In this document: in pieces, positions 1 through 5,501 of the stretch | Position numbering within the stretch: the first letter of the stretch is position 1 | Layout: each line of letters starts with the position of its first letter | Assembly: GCA_030833265.1 (NCBI GenBank) | Contig: JAURHO010000052.1 | Coordinates: 1-10,510 of the forward strand | Length of the DNA: 10,510 nt | Direction of reading: 5' to 3' | Source of the DNA: Crocinitomicaceae bacterium | GTDB lineage: Bacteria; Bacteroidota; Bacteroidia; Flavobacteriales_D; Crocinitomicaceae | Notes under the pieces: generated by a model | Database searches by the model: none | The model's input: only the letters and a program-made list of their open reading frames with translations | What the model was told of the DNA's origin: nothing | Translations under genes and position numbers: made by a program

Positions 1-86
1 ATATCGTGTGAAACGCGGTGATAAATTTCATTTAATGTAAAGCCAAAAGTGAAGGAAAGAAAGACAACAAAAATTGTTTTTTTCAT
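1..86 (-). CDS. Partial gene with hydrophobic N-terminus, runs off the left edge
   Basis: An open frame begins at the ATG on the minus strand (bases 86-84) and stays open to the window edge, giving about 28 residues. The start reads MKKTIFVVFLSFTFGFTLNE: two lysines followed by a run of hydrophobic residues, as in a signal peptide or membrane anchor, so the product is probably exported or membrane-bound. No AxA cleavage site or lipobox cysteine is visible in the part present. It starts 10 bases after the stop of the upstream GNAT gene on the same strand, so co-transcription is likely. There is no clear Shine-Dalgarno sequence. The function cannot be recognised because the rest is missing. Confidence 0.55.
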   Translation of the reverse strand, partial: MKKTIFVVFLSFTFGFTLNEIYHRVSHD

Positions 87-96
87 AACAAAGCAA

Positions 97-834
97 TTAT
101 TGATATTTTGGATTTGGTAAAAGACTATAAAAATTATCTGTATCTACTTCATCACCAAACTGATAGCGATGTTTGAGGGTAGTTTCTTTTTGGAAGCCAA
201 ATTTCTCCATTAAACGATTTGACGGTATGTTATCGATGGCGACAAATGCTTCAATGCGGTATAAATCCATTTGGTTTTTACCGTATTCGAGGATGGGTTG
301 CAGCGCCTCTGACATATAGCCCTTTCGTTTGAATTCGTCTTTCTTAAGGCTGTAGAAAAGTTCAGCGCGGTGATGCTGTTGCGCCCAAGAATGATAACCT
401 GCCCAACCCAATACTTCTTTACTTTCTTTGGATACCAACTGAAAAAACTGAATGGTCAAATTATAAGTTGAAAAACCGCCTTTATATCTGCTGCATTCAA
501 GTTCGTATTCTTCATCATTCAAATGCCCAAAAATTTGACGAATTTTTAGAGCTTCAAAGCTGGAAAAAATGGCGTCATAGGTGCTTTGGTCAAAACTATT
601 GAGAAGAAGCCTTGGGGTTTCCAATCTGAATTTGATGATTTGATCTATTTCTTTAGATATGTTGCGGGCTGGCCTTTTTTGTAAATCTCCTGAACAATTA
701 GGGCATTTTTTAAAATAAATTTCTTCTGCACAAGCGGCACAAAATGTGCACTCGTAAGAACAGATATAGGTTTCCGAGGAATCCTTGTTTAATTTTTTTC
801 TACAATTTTCACAGTGACCTTTGAGCTCAAGCAT
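97..834 (-). CDS. DUF1272 zinc-ribbon-like domain fused to a GNAT (RimJ/RimL-type) acetyltransferase
   Basis: The 245-residue protein has two parts. Residues 1-57 match the small DUF1272 family: it begins MLELKGHCENC and has eight cysteines (C8, C11, C25, C29, C32, C35, C44, C47), ending in the family's RPAR-like tail. The pattern suggests binding of one or two metal ions, probably zinc (inference). Residues 69-240 are a GNAT acetyltransferase of the RimJ/RimL class: ETPRLLL opens the domain, RKGYMSEAL (170-178) is the acetyl-CoA pyrophosphate-binding loop, and NIPSNRLMEKFGF (202-214) is the typical C-terminal helix. The family transfers acetyl groups from acetyl-CoA to N-terminal or other amines; the substrate here is unknown. 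The ATG at 834 is chosen because DUF1272 proteins begin with MLEL. The gene is divergent from mreC and probably co-transcribed with the partial gene at 1-86. Its codons look richer in A/T than those of the plus-strand operon (visual impression only). Confidence 0.85.
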   Translation of the reverse strand: MLELKGHCENCRKKLNKDSSETYICSYECTFCAACAEEIYFKKCPNCSGDLQKRPARNISKEIDQIIKFRLETPRLLLNSFDQSTYDAIFSSFEALKIRQIFGHLNDEEYELECSRYKGGFSTYNLTIQFFQLVSKESKEVLGWAGYHSWAQQHHRAELFYSLKKDEFKRKGYMSEALQPILEYGKNQMDLYRIEAFVAIDNIPSNRLMEKFGFQKETTLKHRYQFGDEVDTDNFYSLLPNPKYQ

Positions 835-855
835 GCATCAAATTTACTATCTTTG
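820..855 (+). promoter_or_regulatory. Bacteroidota-type promoter of the mreC operon
   Basis: TATCTTTG at 848-855 matches the -7 consensus TAnnTTTG exactly and ends 5 bases before the mreC ATG (861). A TTTG at 820-823 could be the -33 element, but the spacer is 24 bases, one more than the usual upper limit, so this half is less certain. It lies within the GNAT coding region. The -7 element sits one base from the oppositely oriented -7 element of the GNAT gene (839-846). The predicted transcript has essentially no leader. Confidence 0.6.
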
Positions 856-868
856 CTCTTATGCGCAA
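839..868 (-). promoter_or_regulatory. Bacteroidota-type promoter of the DUF1272-GNAT gene
   Basis: On the minus strand the sequence has TTG at 868-866, a 19-base spacer and TAAATTTG at 846-839. This fits the Bacteroidota housekeeping consensus (TTG or TTTG, 17-23 bases, TAnnTTTG). The -7 element ends only 4 bases before the gene's ATG (834-832), so the transcript would be leaderless or nearly so. The -33 TTG lies inside the first codons of mreC. Confidence 0.65.
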
Positions 869-1703
869 TCTGATCGCTTTTCTGCAACGTTTTAGGATAT
901 TTTTAGTCTTTGCCCTGCTGCAGATTCTCGCAATTTCCTGGAATGTCAGTTACTTGAATTTTCCGCGCAGCCAATACCTCACCACCACCAACGACATCTC
1001 CATTCAAGTCCTGGAATGGGAGCACGACCTCACCAAGCACTTCAACCTCAGCAAGAACAACACACAGCTTCAGTGGGAAAACATTTACTGGCGAAAAAGA
1101 CAGCCTAAATTCATGTACCAAATTTCGCGTGGTAAATACAAAATTGAAGATACCGTCTTTGAGCAGCAATATACTTACATCCCTGCCGAGGTCATCAACT
1201 CCAGCGTTACGCGTCGAAACAATTACTTCACAATCAATGTGGGTAAACTTCAGGGCATTAAAAAAGGCATGGGCGTCTTTTGTCATGAAGGCGTCGTTGG
1301 TGTCATTCATTACGCTTCAGACCACTACAGCTTGGTCAAAACTGTCTTAACCAAAGACATCAATATCGACGTCAGCATCCAAATGAAAAAATCAGACCTT
1401 CCAGGTTTGCTAAAATGGGATGGCCGCAACCCACGCTACGGCATGATTACCGGTATCAACAATGACCTTCGCATCAAAAAGTGGTCTAAGGTCGTGACAC
1501 GTGGTGGCTCTGGAATTTTCCCGAAAGGCCTACCTGTTGGTAAAGTAAGCTACACCGAACCTATTGAAGGACAGGCGCTTTGGAAAGTTGAGATTTTATT
1601 CTCTGCCGATTACCGCAGCCTACAGCGCGTTTACATCATCAAGAACCTACACCTCGAAGAGCAAGAAGCGCTAGAGGCTCAAATACCTGCCGACGAAGAG
1701 TAA
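861..1703 (+). CDS. mreC: Rod shape-determining protein MreC
   Basis: MreC is a membrane-anchored periplasmic scaffold that links the MreB cytoskeleton to PBP2 and RodA during side-wall synthesis. The 280-residue product has a single N-terminal membrane segment at about residues 11-30, then a short segment likely to form the coiled coil, then the MreC beta domain. Family features are visible in the second half: NNYFTINVGKLQGIKKGMGV (120-139), the following GVVGVI, and SGIFPKGLPVG (217-227). Length is normal for the family. The ATG at 861 is supported by the promoter element just upstream and by the membrane segment starting soon after it. It is the first gene of the operon, with one base between it and mreD. 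mreB is not next to it in this window. Confidence 0.93.
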   Translation: MRNLIAFLQRFRIFLVFALLQILAISWNVSYLNFPRSQYLTTTNDISIQVLEWEHDLTKHFNLSKNNTQLQWENIYWRKRQPKFMYQISRGKYKIEDTVFEQQYTYIPAEVINSSVTRRNNYFTINVGKLQGIKKGMGVFCHEGVVGVIHYASDHYSLVKTVLTKDINIDVSIQMKKSDLPGLLKWDGRNPRYGMITGINNDLRIKKWSKVVTRGGSGIFPKGLPVGKVSYTEPIEGQALWKVEILFSADYRSLQRVYIIKNLHLEEQEALEAQIPADEE

Positions 1704-1704
1704 C

Positions 1705-2220
1705 ATGAACGTAGTTTACAAACATATTCTCCGCTTTATTGTGCTTACTTTTCTGCAAGCACTCATCTTCAATCAGCTCAATATTGGTTTTGGCATTCAC
1801 CTCATGATACAACCTTTGTTTATCATGTTGTTGCCGTTTGAATTGGGTGTAATTCCAATCATGGGGCTCGCCTTTTTAATGGGGCTTATCATTGATGTTT
1901 TTTCAAATACTTATGGGCTTAACGCTTCTGCTTTGGTCCTGATGGCTTACTTGCGGCCTGTTGTATTCAAATTTTACGGCCCTCGCGAAGGCTATGACCC
2001 ACTCAAAGAACCCACCGCCCACGACATGGGGACCCGCTGGTTCTCCACCGTTTTTGGGATTCTATTAGCACTGCACACTTTTTGGTATTTTCTCATTGAA
2101 ATTTTTGAATTCAGTCGCTTCTTTTTCATTCTCCAAAAAACAATCCTTAGCGGCGGTTTATCTTTCTTACTTGCTCTGCTCATTCAGAGTTTTCTATTGA
2201 ATCGCAATCAGAAAAAATGA
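1705..2220 (+). CDS. mreD: Rod shape-determining protein MreD
   Basis: MreD is a small integral membrane component of the elongasome that works with MreC. The 171-residue protein is almost wholly hydrophobic, with about five membrane segments (roughly 10-24, 32-53, 56-90, 113-135, 143-166). GLIIDVFSNTYGLNA (60-74) matches the conserved GxxxD...G region of the family. A more polar loop at about 92-110 (GPREGYDPLKEPTAHDMG) separates the two halves. The ATG follows the mreC stop by one base. The stop overlaps the mrdA start in an ATGA arrangement, which points to translational coupling. Identification rests on hydropathy, the short motif and gene order, since MreD is poorly conserved. Confidence 0.9.
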   Translation: MNVVYKHILRFIVLTFLQALIFNQLNIGFGIHLMIQPLFIMLLPFELGVIPIMGLAFLMGLIIDVFSNTYGLNASALVLMAYLRPVVFKFYGPREGYDPLKEPTAHDMGTRWFSTVFGILLALHTFWYFLIEIFEFSRFFFILQKTILSGGLSFLLALLIQSFLLNRNQKK

Positions 2221-4082
2221 ACCTAGACGCCAGACGCAATGTAATCCTGAGCTTTATTGTGCTCGTCATCGGGATCTATCTTTTCCGACTCTTTTACATG
2301 CAAGTACTCGACGATACCTGGACGCTACGTGCCCAAGAAATTGCCGAGAAACGCAAAGAAATTTTTCCGCCACGCGGTGTCATTTTTGACCGCAATGGCA
2401 AGAAAATCGTAACTAACCAGACCTACTACAACCTCATGATGGTCGAAGACAGCATTCAGAACTTGGATACCGCTGCCTTTGCCCAACTCATTGGTTGGAC
2501 GGTCCCTGAAGTGCGTCAAAGATTCAAAGATATCGTTGAAGGAGAAGGCACCTATTACAACAAGATTACAGGCAAAAGAACCTCAAATTATCAGAAAATA
2601 CGCGCCTATCCATTCCTTAAGGAATTGACCCTAGAGGAAATGTCTAAAATTGCGCCTCACCTCGCAAATTTCAAAGGTTTCCATGAAGAGGCCACCAGTG
2701 CAAGAAATTACCCATACAAAAGTGCTGCTAACATTCTCGGTTACCTTTCTGAAGTAACCCGTGAAGAAATTGAAGAAGATCATTTTTACAAACCGAGTAA
2801 CAACATTGGTCGTGCAGGTATTGAACGCTTCTATGAAGAAGAGTTAAGAGGTGTAAAAGGCATAAAATACATCGTCACTTCAGCCCTCAATAATGCCATT
2901 GAATCATATGCTGACGGTAAATATGACACCACCGCCCGCCAAGCTGAACCATTAAAAATGGGAATGGATGTCGTGTTGCAAGCATACGGTGAGCAGCTCA
3001 TGCAAAAGAAAAAGGGCTGTATTGTTGCAATTGAACCTTCAAGTGGCGAAATTCTCAGTATGGTTTCTGCTCCTTCCTATGACCCTAATCTTTTAGTCGG
3101 AAAGCGAAACATCAGCTCTAACTATCCTAAATTAGCCACTGACCCGAACTTGCCCTTATTCCCAAGGCCTTTACAAGCCGAATATCCCCCAGGTTCCATC
3201 TTTAAACTTGTTCAGAGTTTAATTGCGATGCAAGAAGGCGTGATTACCGCCAATACAGGTTTTCCTTGTGACAAAAGTTTGGTGGGTTGCCATAACCACC
3301 CCTCAGCGCGCAACATTGCAGAAGCCATCCAATATTCTTGTAACCCATATTATTACATGACGGTTCGCCGCATCATTCAACAGGGCGTCAAGAAAAATGC
3401 TTTTGCCGATGCTGAATACGGGCTCAACAAGTGGTACCGCTATATCCGAAGCTTTGGCTTAGGTGATATTTTTGATACCGACGTCAGTGGTCAAAGACCT
3501 GGACTCATTCCTAACTCCAAATTTTACGACAAATGGTATGGCCACCACACTTGGGCCTTTTCTACCATTCGTTCAATTTCAATTGGGCAAGGTGAAGTCA
3601 AGCTAACGCCGCTTCAAATGGCCAATATTGTGGCTATTATTGCCAACAAGGGATGGTACTACACCCCGCATTTTGTGCGCTCAATCGGGCGCAAGGGTCC
3701 GCGTCCCGAATTTAAAAAACGGCACTGGACCATGATTAACTACAAGCACTTCGACCCAGTTATTGAAGGAATGCGCATGGTTGTCAATGTACCCGGCGGA
3801 ACTGGTAAAATGGCCAGACTTGAAGACATCGTTGTCTGCGGAAAAACGGGTACTGTTCAGAACCCCCACGGTGAAGACCACTCTGTTTTCTTTGCTTTTG
3901 CCCCAATGAACAAACCCAAAATTGCAGTTGCTGTCTTTGTCGAAAATGCAGGTTGGGGAGGCACTTGGGCTGCACCAATTGCTTCACTCATCATCGAAAA
4001 ATACTTAAAAGGGAAAGTTTCTGACCCTGAAAAAGAAAAACGCATCCTCGAAGCACAAATCGCCTATAAATCTGCTCACTAA
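2217..4082 (+). CDS. mrdA: Penicillin-binding protein 2 (MrdA), elongasome transpeptidase
   Basis: This class B penicillin-binding protein cross-links peptidoglycan peptides during elongation and pairs with RodA. It has 621 residues, normal for the family. A membrane anchor lies at about residues 8-28. The pedestal/dimerisation domain starts at PPRGVIFDRNG (51-61). The transpeptidase domain has all three active-site motifs: S327-I-F-K330 within PPGSIFK, S374-C-N376, and K543-T-G-T546. It is therefore predicted to be active and a beta-lactam target. Between the first two motifs is a cysteine/histidine group (C351, C358, H359, H361, plus C375) that could bind zinc, as has been reported for a PBP2 of Acinetobacter; this is inference. 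The start overlaps the mreD stop by 4 bases, and the stop shares one base with the rodA start. Confidence 0.95.
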   Translation: MNLDARRNVILSFIVLVIGIYLFRLFYMQVLDDTWTLRAQEIAEKRKEIFPPRGVIFDRNGKKIVTNQTYYNLMMVEDSIQNLDTAAFAQLIGWTVPEVRQRFKDIVEGEGTYYNKITGKRTSNYQKIRAYPFLKELTLEEMSKIAPHLANFKGFHEEATSARNYPYKSAANILGYLSEVTREEIEEDHFYKPSNNIGRAGIERFYEEELRGVKGIKYIVTSALNNAIESYADGKYDTTARQAEPLKMGMDVVLQAYGEQLMQKKKGCIVAIEPSSGEILSMVSAPSYDPNLLVGKRNISSNYPKLATDPNLPLFPRPLQAEYPPGSIFKLVQSLIAMQEGVITANTGFPCDKSLVGCHNHPSARNIAEAIQYSCNPYYYMTVRRIIQQGVKKNAFADAEYGLNKWYRYIRSFGLGDIFDTDVSGQRPGLIPNSKFYDKWYGHHTWAFSTIRSISIGQGEVKLTPLQMANIVAIIANKGWYYTPHFVRSIGRKGPRPEFKKRHWTMINYKHFDPVIEGMRMVVNVPGGTGKMARLEDIVVCGKTGTVQNPHGEDHSVFFAFAPMNKPKIAVAVFVENAGWGGTWAAPIASLIIEKYLKGKVSDPEKEKRILEAQIAYKSAH

Positions 4083-5482
4083 TGCGCAAAGAAGAAAGCC
4101 TCACTGCAAATTTAGATTGGCCACTTTTTGGGGCTATCATTGCCATGTTGATCATGGGTTTGGCTACGGTCTATTCTGTTGCCTTCAATGAAGATGCACC
4201 TTCCTTATTTGCATTTTCTGAAAAGTACGGGCGTCAGCTCTTCTGGATAATTTTTTCCTTATTCCTTGGTTTGCTCGTCTTTTTAATTGATGCCGATATT
4301 TACAGGCGTTTTGCCATTCCTATTTATTTGTCGACCCTCGTTCTATTGATTATCGTGCTTTTTATGCCGGCAGTTCACGGCGCGCATGCTTGGTTAGGCG
4401 TAGGTTCTTTTGGAGTACAGCCCGCAGAGTTTGCCAAAATTTCAACCTCCTTGCTTTTAGCCAAGTACATCAGCGGCCTTACTGTAAAGCAACAGACAAC
4501 CGGAACCGTTCTCACAGCGAGTAGCATCTTATTGATTCCGATGGTGCTGATATTATTGCAACCCGATGCCGGAACCTTTGTTGTTTTTACGTCATTTTTG
4601 TTTGTGATGTACCGCGAAGGCCTCACCTTCGACCCCATCTTGCTTAATTTTGTCAACGCCATTCCGGGTGTGCGCTACAAAGAAACTTGGGTTGGCTCCC
4701 ACTTCATCCCAATTTTATTTGCCCTCGTACTTTTGAGCATCATTACTTTATTGCTCGATGCCGTTGTCTTTCATGTGAATCTATTTAGCCTTGACCTCGA
4801 ACTCAGTGGGTCGTCTGGGGTCATCTTTGGCTTACTTGTTATTTACGTCATTTCTTGGCTCCTCATGCAACGATTCAGTACGCGTCGTGAGCGCTCTCGA
4901 ATGATGGTCGTATTGACCCTTGGCCTCATCCTTGCAAGCATGATCAGTTTTACGGTTGATAAGGGCTTTGATATGTTGCGGCCTCACCAAAAAGACCGCA
5001 TTGAATTATTTCTTGGACTTCGCGAAGATCCAAACGGCGACGACTACAACCGAAACCGTGCCATGGCAGCCGTGGGTTCTGGCGGATTTTTAGGCAAGGG
5101 CTACCGCGAGGCATCTGTTTCTAGCGTGCGTTCAAACCACGTCCCTGAGAGCGAAACCGATTTCATCTTTTGTCCTTTTGCCGAAGAGTGGGGCTTTGTA
5201 GGTGTGCTGTTTCTTTTTATTCTTTATTTATTTGTCCTATTCCGCATCATCATCATTGCAGAAAGACAGCGCTCCGCATTTAACCGGATTTATGCCTATT
5301 GCGTGGCCATGATTCTCTTTTACCATTTTGCGATTAATATTGGAATGAACATTGGTTTTGCGCCCGTCATCGGAATTCCATTGCCTTTGTTTAGCTACGG
5401 TGGATCCTCCATGATGTCCTTTAGTGTGATGTTATTTATTTTACTCAAACTTGACGCACAACGCAAAGAGGTTTTGCGCTAA
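4082..5482 (+). CDS. rodA: RodA, SEDS-family peptidoglycan glycosyltransferase
   Basis: RodA polymerises lipid II into glycan strands and works as a pair with PBP2 encoded just upstream. The 466-residue protein has about ten or eleven membrane segments. SEDS landmarks are present: HAWLGVGSFGVQPAEFAKIS (102-121), LQPDAGT (159-165), GKGYREASVS (338-347), VPESETDFIF (354-363) with D360 at the expected catalytic aspartate position, and PLFSYGGSSM (435-444) near the C-terminus. The usual histidine before TDF is glutamate here (E358). The protein is about 95 residues longer than E. coli RodA. The extra length lies at about residues 188-290 and contains additional hydrophobic stretches; longer RodA proteins are, as far as I recall, common in Bacteroidota. 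The start ATG overlaps the mrdA stop by one base (TAATG). A weak six-base stem at 5462-5478 lies at the gene's 3' end. Confidence 0.94.
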   Translation: MRKEESLTANLDWPLFGAIIAMLIMGLATVYSVAFNEDAPSLFAFSEKYGRQLFWIIFSLFLGLLVFLIDADIYRRFAIPIYLSTLVLLIIVLFMPAVHGAHAWLGVGSFGVQPAEFAKISTSLLLAKYISGLTVKQQTTGTVLTASSILLIPMVLILLQPDAGTFVVFTSFLFVMYREGLTFDPILLNFVNAIPGVRYKETWVGSHFIPILFALVLLSIITLLLDAVVFHVNLFSLDLELSGSSGVIFGLLVIYVISWLLMQRFSTRRERSRMMVVLTLGLILASMISFTVDKGFDMLRPHQKDRIELFLGLREDPNGDDYNRNRAMAAVGSGGFLGKGYREASVSSVRSNHVPESETDFIFCPFAEEWGFVGVLFLFILYLFVLFRIIIIAERQRSAFNRIYAYCVAMILFYHFAINIGMNIGFAPVIGIPLPLFSYGGSSMMSFSVMLFILLKLDAQRKEVLR

Positions 5483-5489
5483 TTAGTTA

Positions 5490-5497
5490 TAATTTTG
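5490..5497 (+). promoter_or_regulatory. Possible internal promoter (-7 element) before the class A PBP
   Basis: TAATTTTG fits the TAnnTTTG consensus and ends 4 bases before the ATG at 5502, the same geometry as at the mreC and GNAT starts. There is no TTG at the usual distance; the nearest TTTG (5473-5476) leaves only 13 bases. It may be a weak internal promoter giving separate expression of the class A PBP and downstream genes, or a chance match in AT-rich sequence. Confidence 0.35.
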
Positions 5498-5501
5498 AAC
5501 T

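Noticed and set aside
828..838. GCATGC and neighbouring palindromic hexamers as an operator
   Set aside because: GCATGC (831-836) and GAGCTC (823-828) are short palindromes partly within codons; without repeats or a second site there is no basis for calling a regulator site.
903..1310. Open frame of 135 codons on the minus strand inside mreC
   Set aside because: It lies wholly opposite a well-supported mreC, its protein has no recognisable domain, and it has no promoter or operon context.
5462..5478. Hairpin CGCAAA/TTTGCG at the end of rodA as a terminator
   Set aside because: The stem has only six pairs, half A-T, is mostly inside the rodA codons, and is not followed directly by a T-run; at most it is a weak attenuator.
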